A stretch of DNA of 64,000 nucleotides from NCBI GenBank assembly GCA_017558065.1, contig JAFYWK010000079.1, forward strand, positions 1 to 64,000. The letters are read 5' to 3'. Both the position numbers and the translations under genes were made by a program. Shown here in pieces: positions 33,850 to 41,784 of the stretch (within the stretch, counting starts at the first letter, position 1; each line of letters opens with the position of its first letter). Below the pieces are notes generated by a model that did no database searches, was not told the origin of the DNA, and worked only from the letters and a program-made list of their open reading frames with translations. The DNA is from Paludibacteraceae bacterium. Its GTDB lineage: Bacteria; Bacteroidota; Bacteroidia; Bacteroidales; Paludibacteraceae.

Positions 33850-35109
33850 TTAAGACATAAATATGAAACCTATTCCATTGTCGTAGTTAAACACTTGTCC
33901 CGTACTTGTAGTTTTACCAGCACAATCTATCTGCACTGCACGCTCCATCTTCAAATGATACACATTACCCGGGTCAGTCAACTCTAAAGTAAGGAAATAT
34001 GTTCCAGCAGTCATATTACTTGGCAAATCAAGATCATACTCTAAACAGAATGGACCTGTAGGCAACACTAGCGATGAACCTAATTGGTGCGAAGGTGCAT
34101 AAAACAATAGTGGAGTTGCATGCTGATCCATCAATCTCATCTCAAAAGCAATATGCTCTGTAGTCTTTAGATTCCCCTCAAACACCACATGAAGATGGTT
34201 GTTACCATCAGAAAGTTTTATTGGATTAGTACTTTGCCCATTGATTTCAACCCGATTAACATCTATATAATACGCCTTTGATGTGATATTAGAAACAATA
34301 CACTCTTGCACTGAGCTTTGTTCTTCTAAGTAATAATTTACCGCATCTTCAATAAATCCATCAAAAGCCATGCAACCTTTATCTAACACGACACCTCTAT
34401 GGCAAAGATTGCGAATCGACTGCATATTATGACTCACAAAGAGCACAGTTCTACCCTCGCCTTTGGATACGTCTTGCATCTTGCCGATGGCTTTCTTTTG
34501 GAACTCGGCATCGCCGACGGCGAGGACCTCGTCCACCACAAGGATCTCGGGGTCCAGATGTGCGGCTACAGCGAAGCCCAAACGGACCATCATACCGCTC
34601 GAATAGCGTTTGACTGGGGTGTCCAGATAGCGTTCGCAGCCACTGAAGTCCACGATCTCGTCCAGCTTAGCGGCGATCTCCGCTTTGGTCATACCCAAAA
34701 TAGCACCGTTCATGAAGATATTCTCACGACCGGTCATCTCCTGGTGGAAGCCCGTACCGACCTCCAAGAGCGAAGCGATGCGACCGCGGGCGCGGATGGA
34801 GCCTACGGTAGGACCGGTGACCTTACTCAGGAGCTTCAAGAGCGTACTCTTACCCGCACCGTTCTTGCCGATGATGCCGACGACGTCGCCTTGCTCGACC
34901 TTGAAATCGATGTCGCGCAATGCCCAGACGTAGTCGGAGTCGGCTTTCTGGGTGCGGTCGTTGACCGAACCGATCTTGAGGTAGGGGTCTTCCTTGCGCA
35001 GGATGGCGGTCTGCCACCAGCGGTTGAGGTCGTGGCTGATGGTGCCTGTGGACACCAGTCCCAGGCGGTATTGCTTGCCTACGTGGTTGAATTCTATTGC
35101 TGTTGCCAT
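33850..35109 (-). CDS. wzt: Polysaccharide ABC-exporter ATPase, Wzt/TagH-like with C-terminal sugar-binding domain
   Basis: A 419-residue protein. Residues 60-260 form the ABC ATPase: VWALRDIDFKVEQGDVVGII, Walker A GKNGAGKST (81-89), signature YSSGMMVRLGFAVA, and Walker B ILVVDEVLAVGDAEFQKK. Residues about 290-419 are a beta-sandwich like the Wzt C-terminal domain that recognises the finished glycan end (HVVFEGNLKTTEHIAFEMRL, GTYFLTLELTDP). Such ATPases pair with a Wzm permease to export O-antigen. No permease gene is in this window, so the partner must lie elsewhere. It is the first gene of the long minus-strand glycan operon, with a promoter at 35200-35207. Its 5' half is GC-richer than the following genes. 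Confidence 0.9.
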   Translation of the reverse strand: MATAIEFNHVGKQYRLGLVSTGTISHDLNRWWQTAILRKEDPYLKIGSVNDRTQKADSDYVWALRDIDFKVEQGDVVGIIGKNGAGKSTLLKLLSKVTGPTVGSIRARGRIASLLEVGTGFHQEMTGRENIFMNGAILGMTKAEIAAKLDEIVDFSGCERYLDTPVKRYSSGMMVRLGFAVAAHLDPEILVVDEVLAVGDAEFQKKAIGKMQDVSKGEGRTVLFVSHNMQSIRNLCHRGVVLDKGCMAFDGFIEDAVNYYLEEQSSVQECIVSNITSKAYYIDVNRVEINGQSTNPIKLSDGNNHLHVVFEGNLKTTEHIAFEMRLMDQHATPLLFYAPSHQLGSSLVLPTGPFCLEYDLDLPSNMTAGTYFLTLELTDPGNVYHLKMERAVQIDCAGKTTSTGQVFNYDNGIGFIFMS

Positions 35110-35199
35110 GTTTACTATTGTTATTTTTTTAAGACAATTATCGTCAACTAATTGTCTTAACTAATAATCCTTATTTTGTATCAAGACGTATTTCGGGCG

Positions 35200-35207
35200 C
35201 AAAGGTA
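35200..35207 (-). promoter_or_regulatory. -7 promoter element TACCTTTG of the polysaccharide operon
   Basis: The minus strand reads GCAATTTTTTTTGTACCTTT then GCGCCC: a full TAnnTTTG core about 90 bp before the wzt-like ATG. No other clear core is visible down the operon, so it may drive the whole 17-kb unit. Confidence 0.7.
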
Positions 35208-35402
35208 CAAAAAAAATTGCATATACGCAAATAAAAAACAAAATATTCGTATTTTCGTTTGATTATATAGAGGATAGAATTCTCCTTTTTAACAAAAATA
35301 ATTAAAAAATAGTTCAATGGGGATTGGGTGACAACAGACTGCCACAGCAGGACGTAAGATAAGTGAGCAAGCAACCTTTCAGCAGGTGTGTTGTGAGATA
35401 TG

Positions 35403-35420
35403 AGATAGAATATTCTATCT
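35403..35420. promoter_or_regulatory. 18-bp perfect palindrome in the divergent promoter region
   Basis: AGATAGAATATTCTATCT is its own reverse complement and is followed by TTTTTG. It lies 49 bp upstream of the dehydrogenase -7 core and about 195 bp upstream of the polysaccharide operon core. It could be an operator. The rest of 35110-35493 contains only the two promoters and no gene. Confidence 0.55.
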
Positions 35421-35435
35421 TTTTGTAAATAATTT

Positions 35436-35477
35436 CTCGCTTTTCTTGCGTATGTGCATTTTTTGTAGTACCTTTGT
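35436..35477 (+). promoter_or_regulatory. Promoter block, copy 1 of a 42-bp exact repeat
   Basis: The block starts CTCGCTTTTCTTGCG and ends TTTTTTGTAGTACCTTTGT. The -7 core TACCTTTG lies at 35469-35476. The same 42 bp occur without any difference at 44322-44363 before mfd. Confidence 0.8.
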
Positions 35478-35502
35478 AGCCGAATAGAACACAGTGAAGA
35501 AA

Positions 35503-36438
35503 ATGCGTATTGCTTTCACAACTGCATTACCCCACGAAGGGTTCGCTCGGCTGAGCGGACACACTCTATATGCACCTTTGGCTCAAGCCGAAGTGCTTGT
35601 CAGCACCTTCGATCAACCCGTGACACGCGAGATGATCATGTCCGCACCCCACTTGCAACTGGTGGCGAACTTCGGTGTGGGCTTCAACAACATCGACCTC
35701 GACGCCTGTCGCGAACGCGGCATACGCGTCACCAATACCCCACAACCCGTCATCGAACCCACCGCCGAACTGGCCTTCGCCCTCATGCACGATGTGGCAC
35801 GACGCACCGCCGAGTTTGACCGCAAGCTCCGAGCAGGCAAAGCCGAACCCTTCGGTGTGATGAACAACCTCAGCCACTCGCTCTACGGCAAGACACTCGG
35901 CATCATCGGCATGGGACGCATCGGACAAGCCCTGGCGCGCCGCGCCGTGGCCAGCGGCATGCGCATTGTGTACCACAATCGTCGTCCGATTGATGATCGG
36001 GTATTGGACGCCCTAACGGGCTATAGGACGGCGCTGGCGCCTATTGGATATAGGACAAAGGAAGAACTACTACGAGAGGCCGACTTCGTCAGTCTGAACC
36101 TGCCATACACCCCCGAGGTGAAGCACCTGATAGGCGCAGCAGAGCTGAAGATGATGAAAAAGAGCGCCTACCTTATCAACACCGCGCGCGGCGCGCACGT
36201 GGACGAAGAGGCACTCGTCAAAGCCCTCAAAGAAGGTGAGATAGCAGGCGCTGCGATGGATGTCTATGAGCACGAGCCACAGATTCACCCCGAACTGCTA
36301 ACGCTGGACAACGTGGTGCTCTCGCCCCACACCGGTACAGGCACTTGGGAAGGTCGCATCGCCATGTGCGAGAATGTCTGCGACAATATACTCGCGTGGA
36401 GTAACCGAGAAATAAATAAAATGAATATAGTACTATGA
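35503..36438 (+). CDS. D-isomer-specific 2-hydroxyacid dehydrogenase with in-frame repeat element
   Basis: About 311 residues from ATG 35503; a GTG at 35494 is an alternative start. NAD-dependent D-2-hydroxyacid dehydrogenase family (glyoxylate/hydroxypyruvate reductase or phosphoglycerate-dehydrogenase-like): [19 protein letters not shown], the Rossmann motif [15 protein letters not shown] (about 136), catalytic Arg in [14 protein letters not shown] (about 228), Glu in DVYEHEP (about 256) and His in [10 protein letters not shown] (about 276). All three catalytic residues are present. Between the first two strands of the nucleotide domain lies an unusual segment, [19 protein letters not shown], encoded by a repeat element that also occurs in mfd. 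The stop overlaps the pepT start by 4 bp. Confidence 0.85.
   Translation: MRIAFTTALPHEGFARLSGHTLYAPLAQAEVLVSTFDQPVTREMIMSAPHLQLVANFGVGFNNIDLDACRERGIRVTNTPQPVIEPTAELAFALMHDVARRTAEFDRKLRAGKAEPFGVMNNLSHSLYGKTLGIIGMGRIGQALARRAVASGMRIVYHNRRPIDDRVLDALTGYRTALAPIGYRTKEELLREADFVSLNLPYTPEVKHLIGAAELKMMKKSAYLINTARGAHVDEEALVKALKEGEIAGAAMDVYEHEPQIHPELLTLDNVVLSPHTGTGTWEGRIAMCENVCDNILAWSNREINKMNIVL
36001..36055 (+). repeat. Two-hairpin element, copy in the dehydrogenase gene
   Basis: Contains TATTGGAC, hairpin GCCC-TAAC-GGGC, CTATAGGAC, hairpin GGCGC-TG-GCGCC, and CTATTGGATATAGGAC. The reverse complement of 47187-47242 aligns over its whole length with only small loop differences. It is in frame and translated. 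Confidence 0.85.
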
Positions 36439-37646
36439 CACTTACCGAAAGATTTCTAAAGTATGTGAGTTTTTGCACTACTTCTGACGAGCAAACCAAC
36501 ATGACACCCTCTACTCCAGGGCAAATGGAGTTTGCGAAGTACCTCGCTGATGAGCTTCGAACTATTGGCATGCAAGAGGTGACACTCGACGACAACGGCT
36601 ACGTGATGGCTACCCTACCCGCTAACGTGGAAGGCAAACCCACTATCGGCTTTATTGCCCATATGGACACCGCGCCAGATGCTAGCGGCAAAAACGTGAA
36701 AGCACGCATCGTGGAGAACTACGATGGCAATGACATCGTGCTCAACCAGGAGAAGAACATCGTCTTCGAAGTCACCAAATACCCCGAGATACTTGACTAC
36801 AAAGGGCAAGACATCATCGTCACCGATGGCACCACCCTGCTCGGTGCAGACGACAAAGCAGGACTGGCCGAGATCGTCAGCGCATGCGAGTACCTCATCC
36901 AACACCCCGAGATTGAGCATGGTAAGATCCGCGTGGGCTTTACACCCGATGAGGAGATCGGACAGGGAGCGGACCACTTTGATGTGGAGAAGTTCGGTTG
37001 CGACTTCGCCTACACCATGGACGGCGGCGCCGTGGGCGAGTTGGAGTACGAGAACTTCAATGCAGCTGGCTGCAAGGTCAAGGTACATGGCGTGAACGTG
37101 CACCCTGGTTATGGCTACCACAAGATGATTAACTCCATGCGCATTGCCAACCACTTTGCCAGCATGCTTCCTCGTTGGGAAACACCCGAACATACACAAG
37201 GCTATGAAGGATTCTACCACCTCATCGCTATGAACGGTAGCGTGGAAGAGACCACCTTGCAATACATCATCCGCGATCACGACCGCGCACGCTTCGAGAG
37301 CCGCAAACGAGAGATCGAGCACCTCGCACGCAAGATCAATCAAGAGTATGGCGAAGGCACCGTGGAGGTAGAGATTCGCGACCAATACTACAACATGCGC
37401 GAGAAAGTGGAACCCGTGATGCATATCGTGACACTCGTAGAGGAAGCGATGAAGGAGGTGGGTGTGACCCCTAAGGTGCAACCTATCCGCGGCGGAACAG
37501 ACGGCGCACGCCTCTCCTTCGAGGGACTGCCATGCCCCAATATCTTCGCGGGCGGCGTGAACTTCCACAGCCGATTTGAGTATCTGCCTATCCCATCGAT
37601 GGAGAAGGCGATGCAGGTAATCTTGCAAATCGTGCAAAAAGCGTGA
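36435..37646 (+). CDS. pepT: Peptidase T (tripeptide aminopeptidase)
   Basis: A 403-residue M20-family zinc aminopeptidase that removes the N-terminal residue from tripeptides in the cytoplasm. Signatures: [28 protein letters not shown] (His and Asp zinc site), [14 protein letters not shown] (bridging Asp), [16 protein letters not shown] (catalytic Glu pair), [19 protein letters not shown], and [19 protein letters not shown] near the end. Length and motif order match PepT of other bacteria (about 405-410 residues). Its ATG overlaps the stop of the dehydrogenase gene by 4 bp, and gcvT follows after a heptamer repeat, so the three probably share a transcript. Confidence 0.95.
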   Translation: MTLTERFLKYVSFCTTSDEQTNMTPSTPGQMEFAKYLADELRTIGMQEVTLDDNGYVMATLPANVEGKPTIGFIAHMDTAPDASGKNVKARIVENYDGNDIVLNQEKNIVFEVTKYPEILDYKGQDIIVTDGTTLLGADDKAGLAEIVSACEYLIQHPEIEHGKIRVGFTPDEEIGQGADHFDVEKFGCDFAYTMDGGAVGELEYENFNAAGCKVKVHGVNVHPGYGYHKMINSMRIANHFASMLPRWETPEHTQGYEGFYHLIAMNGSVEETTLQYIIRDHDRARFESRKREIEHLARKINQEYGEGTVEVEIRDQYYNMREKVEPVMHIVTLVEEAMKEVGVTPKVQPIRGGTDGARLSFEGLPCPNIFAGGVNFHSRFEYLPIPSMEKAMQVILQIVQKA

Positions 37647-37657
37647 TTTGCAAGATC

Positions 37658-37692
37658 GTTTAAAGTTTAAGGTTTAAAGTTTAAAGGCAAGG
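37658..37692 (+). repeat. Heptamer repeat between pepT and gcvT
   Basis: GTTTAAA, GTTTAAG, GTTTAAA, GTTTAAA, GGCAAGG: five 7-bp units ending 4 bp before the gcvT ATG, so the repeat replaces a normal ribosome-binding region. Confidence 0.8.
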
Positions 37693-37696
37693 ATAT

Positions 37697-38764
37697 ATGA
37701 AAACTACTCCATTTACAGACATCCATATCGCTCTGGGAGCGAAGATGGCAGATTTTGCGGGCTTTAATATGCCTATTCAATACCCTACGGGTATCAACCA
37801 AGAACACATGATCGTGCGCGAAGGCGTGGGCGTGTTCGACGTGAGCCACATGGGCGAGTTTTGGGTGAAAGGCGAGAAAGCGCTCGACTTCCTGCAATAT
37901 ATCACCACCAACGACGTGAGCAAACTCGAAGCAGGCAAAGCACAATACACCTGCTTCCCTAACGGCAAGGGCGGTATCGTGGACGACCTGATCATCTACA
38001 AGTACTCCACCACCAAGTACCTGCTCGTGGTCAACGCAGGCAATATCGACAAGGACTGGGCATGGGTGAACGAGCACAACACCTTTGGTGTGCAACTAGA
38101 GAACGCCAGTGACCGCTACGGTCAGTTGGCCGTGCAAGGACCAAAAGCCACCGAGATGCTCCAACTGCTGACCGACGCGGATTTGAGTGCGATTCCATAC
38201 TACGCTTTCCGCGAATGGTCATTCGCAGGCGTGCAGGGCGTTATTCTCAGCAACACGGGCTATACAGGCGCAGGCGGATTTGAATTATACTTCCCCAAAG
38301 AGCATAGCCAACAGATATGGGACGCCCTCTTCGAGGTAGGCAAACCATTCGGTTTGGCACCTATCGGATTGGGCGCACGCGACAGCTTGCGTCTGGAGAA
38401 ATGGTACTGCCTCTATGGTCACGATATTGATGACACCACCTCGCCACTGGAGGCTGGACTGGGTTGGATCACGAAGTTCGATGCCAAGGACTTTATCGAC
38501 AAAGAGTACCTGATGAAGCAAAAAGCCGAAGGCGTGCAACGCAAGTTGGTGCACTTTGAGTGCCAAGAGCGTGCAATCCCACGTTGCGGCTACGAGATCT
38601 GCGATGCCGAGGGCAACACCATCGGCCATGTCACCAGCGGTATCATGCTGCCAACCACCAAGGTGGGTATCGGTATGGGCTATGTGAAGACCGCATTCGC
38701 CAAGAAAGAGACGATCATCTACGTGAAGATTCGCGAGAAACTCATCCCAGCGAAGATTGTGTAA
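37697..38764 (+). CDS. gcvT: Aminomethyltransferase, T-protein of the glycine cleavage system
   Basis: A 355-residue protein of normal GcvT length. It takes the aminomethyl group from the H-protein lipoyl arm and passes it to tetrahydrofolate, releasing ammonia. Signatures: [51 protein letters not shown], the folate-binding region [11 protein letters not shown], and [20 protein letters not shown], which carries the conserved Asp/Arg. The C-terminal barrel ([20 protein letters not shown]) is complete. The other cleavage-system genes (gcvH, gcvP) are not in the window. Heptamer repeats precede it and a hairpin with more heptamers follows it. Confidence 0.95.
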   Translation: MKTTPFTDIHIALGAKMADFAGFNMPIQYPTGINQEHMIVREGVGVFDVSHMGEFWVKGEKALDFLQYITTNDVSKLEAGKAQYTCFPNGKGGIVDDLIIYKYSTTKYLLVVNAGNIDKDWAWVNEHNTFGVQLENASDRYGQLAVQGPKATEMLQLLTDADLSAIPYYAFREWSFAGVQGVILSNTGYTGAGGFELYFPKEHSQQIWDALFEVGKPFGLAPIGLGARDSLRLEKWYCLYGHDIDDTTSPLEAGLGWITKFDAKDFIDKEYLMKQKAEGVQRKLVHFECQERAIPRCGYEICDAEGNTIGHVTSGIMLPTTKVGIGMGYVKTAFAKKETIIYVKIREKLIPAKIV

Positions 38765-38769
38765 AAGCA

Positions 38770-38825
38770 CCCCACGGCACGAGTGCCGTCGGGGACCCCG
38801 CTAAGGTTAGAGGCGAAAGGCATGG
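38770..38825 (+). repeat. Hairpin plus three heptamers overlapping the TonB-receptor start
   Basis: CCCC-A-CGGCAC-GA-GTGCCG-T-CGGGG forms a hairpin at 38770-38794. Then come GGTTAGA, GGCGAAA and GGCATGG at 38805-38825. The last unit contains the ATG of the receptor gene. Confidence 0.65.
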
Positions 38826-41320
38826 ATAAGATTCGGAAAATAGTGTTATTATTCCTCCTGCTGGTGACGGCAGGAGGAATGGTGTCGCTGCACGCAGCCA
38901 AAAGCGTGCGGGTGTTTGGTTATGTGGTGGACTCGGATAACCGAGGCGTGGAACTGGCCAACGTGTATGTGGAAGAAAACACCACCATCGGTACTACCAC
39001 CAACCAGAATGGCTACTACGAACTGTTCGTAGAACTGCCCGACACCGTGACACTCGTCTATTCCATGATTGGCTACGAGACCATTCGCCAACAACTATAC
39101 ACCACGCGCGATGTCATTGGCATCAATGTGGAACTCCCCACCAACGAAGAACTGCTGGGCGAAATCACCGTTCGCGCTATTCAACGCCAGACCAACACCA
39201 TGGACCGTGTGGACATCGGTGCTGCACGACTGATGCCAGACGCCACGGGTGGCGGCATCGAGAACCTGCTCATCACTTTTGCGGGCGTAAGGCAGAACAA
39301 TGAGATGAGCAGTCAGTACAATGTGCGCGGAGGTAGTTTTGATGAGAACTCGGTGTATGTCAATGGCATAGAGGTACATCGTCCACTACTCATCCGCAGC
39401 GGACAACAAGAGGGACTGAGTTTTGTGAACCCCGACATGGTAGAGAGCGTGGATTTCTCTGCGGGTGGCTTTGACGCCAAGTATAGCGACAAGATGTCGT
39501 CGGTGCTGGATATCCGCTACAAGCGCCCTACCCGATTGGAATCGCGCATCAACATGAGTCTGCTGGGCGCAAGCGCCTATGTGGGTTGGGGCAACGACAC
39601 ACAAAGCCAGATGCACAGCATACGCTACAAGACGTCGCGTTATCTGCTGGGCGCACTCGAAACAGCGGGCAACTACAAACCCAACTTCATCGACTATCAG
39701 ACACAGATGACATGGAAGCCTACCCCTAACCCCTCCCTAAAGGGAAGGGGAACGTGGGAGATAACGCTGCTGGGTAACTTCTCGCAGAACAGCTATGAGT
39801 TTGTGCCCGACTCGGTGAGCAGCAGTTTTGGTACGATGCAGCAGGCACTGAACAAAAGCATCTGGTACGAGGGACAAGAGAAAGATATGTTCCGTACCGC
39901 TTTTGTAGCCCTGAGCGCCACCCATCAACTCCGCCAAAACATCCGTTTGGGCTTCGACCTGAGCGGTTTCTATACCCACGAACAAGAGACATTTGACATC
40001 AGCAGCGAATATGTGCTGAGCGAGAAACCTGCCGACGGCGGTTCGTCTAACTCCACCCACGGCGAGACCATCCAAGGCAATGTGCCCAGTGGTAGTGTGT
40101 TGGGCACGGGCAAGTTCCACGAACACGCGCGCAACACCCTGCAAGCTGGTATGCTGACGCTGGCGCATAAAGGCGAATGGAAAAAAGACGAGAACACCCT
40201 GCAATGGGGAGTGAGTGGACAGGTGGAAATGATCAGCGACCGCATCAATGAATGGGAATGGCGCGATTCGATGGGCTATAGTATGCCTAATCTCCCACAA
40301 GAGATGGCGCTCTACTATGCGCTGAAGGGCACATCGCATATGATTAACGGTCGCGTGCAGGCATACGCACAAGACACCTATCGCTGGCACACCAATAATG
40401 GCGATGTGCTGCTGACGGCGGGCATGCGTCTGAACTGGTGGAGCTATACCAACGAGGTTCTGCCTTCGCCACGCGTGAGCGTAGTGTGGATGCCGGGCTG
40501 GAAACGCGACTTCACTTTCCGCGTGGCTACTGGACTATACTATCAAGCACCTTTCTACAAGGAACTGCGCCAAGTAGTGACAGACGAGGGCAGGGTTAGT
40601 CGTGTCGTGCTCAACGACCAACTGCGCGCACAGCGCTCGTGGCAACTGGTATTGGGAACCGACTACTATTTCCGCGCATGGGGACGACCATTCAAGTTCA
40701 CCGCAGAAGCTTATGCCAAATACATAGATAGATTAGAGAGCTATACTGCTGAGAATGTGCGCGTTCGATATTCTGGCAATATTGATAGCGAGGGCTATAC
40801 CATCGGTATGGACCTTAAGCTCATGGGCGAACTGGTACCGGGTGCTGACTCGTGGATTAGCTTCTCCACCATGCGCAGCCGCATGCGATTTGTGGATGAT
40901 AAGCATGAGTTAGGTTGGATACCTACCCCACAGGAGCAACGCTACAACCTGACGATGTATTTCCAGGACTATATACCACGCTTCCCACAATACAAGATTC
41001 ACCTCAAGTTTATTTGGAGCGAGGGCATGCCATTTGGTTATCCATATAATGAGCAGTTGCGATATATTGGTCATATGAGCGACTACCGACGCATTGATAT
41101 TGGTGCGACGCGTACTTTTAGCGCAGCTACCGACAAATGGATGAAGAAGTCGAAACATGTGGACAGTTGGAGCGTGCAACTGGATATTTTCAACCTCATT
41201 GGTTGGAAGAACGTAAACAGCTACTATTGGGTGACAGCTGCTGACGGACTGCAATGGGCCAGCCCGAACTACCTGACAGGCAGAATGATCAATGTGAAAT
41301 TTGATGTAATGATCAAGTAG
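38822..41320 (+). CDS. TonB-dependent outer-membrane receptor
   Basis: About 832 residues from ATG 38822 (MDKIRKIVLLFLLL), which gives a proper signal peptide ending near SLHA-A; the frame extends 13 codons upstream through repeat DNA. Order: signal peptide, carboxypeptidase-regulatory-like domain (VRVFGYVVDSDNRGVELANV, NQNGYYELFVELPD) at about 25-110, plug domain (QYNVRGGSFDENSVYVNGIE) and a 22-strand-type barrel ending in VKFDVMIK. It imports a ligand across the outer membrane with TonB energy. No SusD partner lies next to it, so iron, cobalamin or another small ligand is as likely as a glycan. A repeat-encoded segment (TPNPSLKGRG) sits in a barrel loop near residue 303. Confidence 0.9.
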   Translation: MDKIRKIVLLFLLLVTAGGMVSLHAAKSVRVFGYVVDSDNRGVELANVYVEENTTIGTTTNQNGYYELFVELPDTVTLVYSMIGYETIRQQLYTTRDVIGINVELPTNEELLGEITVRAIQRQTNTMDRVDIGAARLMPDATGGGIENLLITFAGVRQNNEMSSQYNVRGGSFDENSVYVNGIEVHRPLLIRSGQQEGLSFVNPDMVESVDFSAGGFDAKYSDKMSSVLDIRYKRPTRLESRINMSLLGASAYVGWGNDTQSQMHSIRYKTSRYLLGALETAGNYKPNFIDYQTQMTWKPTPNPSLKGRGTWEITLLGNFSQNSYEFVPDSVSSSFGTMQQALNKSIWYEGQEKDMFRTAFVALSATHQLRQNIRLGFDLSGFYTHEQETFDISSEYVLSEKPADGGSSNSTHGETIQGNVPSGSVLGTGKFHEHARNTLQAGMLTLAHKGEWKKDENTLQWGVSGQVEMISDRINEWEWRDSMGYSMPNLPQEMALYYALKGTSHMINGRVQAYAQDTYRWHTNNGDVLLTAGMRLNWWSYTNEVLPSPRVSVVWMPGWKRDFTFRVATGLYYQAPFYKELRQVVTDEGRVSRVVLNDQLRAQRSWQLVLGTDYYFRAWGRPFKFTAEAYAKYIDRLESYTAENVRVRYSGNIDSEGYTIGMDLKLMGELVPGADSWISFSTMRSRMRFVDDKHELGWIPTPQEQRYNLTMYFQDYIPRFPQYKIHLKFIWSEGMPFGYPYNEQLRYIGHMSDYRRIDIGATRTFSAATDKWMKKSKHVDSWSVQLDIFNLIGWKNVNSYYWVTAADGLQWASPNYLTGRMINVKFDVMIK
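39722..39750 (+). repeat. In-frame palindromic CCCTAAAGGG element in the TonB receptor
   Basis: ACCCCTAACCCCTCCCTAAA then GGGAAGGGG: a dyad centred on CCCTAAAGGG. It encodes TPNPSLKGRG. The same core occurs twice in the aminotransferase gene. Confidence 0.75.
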
Positions 41321-41358
41321 CTCACCAGAATATGCCTTACTAATCAGCGAGCAATTAC

Positions 41359-41424
41359 GGGTTCATGACGGGTTTTTGACGGGTTGATACTGGCACATCG
41401 CTGGCATATCAGTGGCATTTCCGT
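41359..41424 (+). repeat. Degenerate 11-bp tandem repeat, 6 units
   Basis: GGGTTCATGAC, GGGTTTTTGAC, GGGTTGATACT, GGCACATCGCT, GGCATATCAGT, GGCATTTCCGT: an 11-bp period in the intergenic region after the TonB receptor. The GGCAnnT-type units match units in the repeat at 61417-61515. Confidence 0.75.
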
Positions 41425-41484
41425 GACCAACTCACCGCTTATCCACCCGATAAACTTGGCGTGCAGTTGCCTAACACCAGGGGC

Positions 41485-41628
41485 TTAAAAGTAATACTTG
41501 CTATCTGCTCCTATATATTTGCGACCTTTCACATGATAGCGCATTGCCTTACTGACCATAAAAGCGTCTTTCAAGTGCTCTATGTATTTAGCAATGGTAT
41601 TGGTAGACATCTTGATGTCAGTAACTGA
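41485..41628 (-). pseudogene. Fragment of a DUF4143-type AAA ATPase gene
   Basis: Between stops at both ends about 46 codons read SVTDIKMSTNTIAKYIEHLK, then DAFMVSKAMRYHVKG and RKYIGADSKYYF. This matches the middle of the ATP-binding proteins with DUF4143 (a winged-helix segment followed by LEDAFLI...RYDIKGKKYI). The ATPase domain and the rest are absent, so this is a remnant. The remainder of 41321-41784 holds the 11-bp repeat and a terminator. Confidence 0.6.
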
Positions 41629-41733
41629 TTAGAAAATACCTATTTACAGCGATTTTTTGTGAATATTCACGAAAATCCTCTGCTTTTTTGTGTTAAGGAC
41701 AAATACCTTCTCGCGAGAAGAAATAGAGAAGAA

Positions 41734-41771
41734 AACTCACCCCGCAAGTCAACTGATTTGCGGGGTGAGTT
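41734..41771 (-). terminator. Intrinsic terminator of the paralogous-domain lipoprotein gene
   Basis: AACTCACCCCGCAA (41734-41747) pairs perfectly with TTGCGGGGTGAGTT (41758-41771) across a 10-base loop. On the minus strand it is followed by TTTTCTTCTC, 14 bp after the stop codon of the lipoprotein gene. Confidence 0.85.
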
Positions 41772-41784
41772 ATATTGTAAATGC

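Noticed and set aside
35403..35420. dif-like recombination site
   Set aside because: dif sites are 28 bp with two unequal half sites and a 6-bp centre; this is a plain 18-bp palindrome near promoters.
36615..37637. 340-codon minus-strand frame opposite pepT
   Set aside because: It is His/Val/Leu-rich antisense sequence that mirrors pepT codon bias; pepT itself has all M20 motifs.
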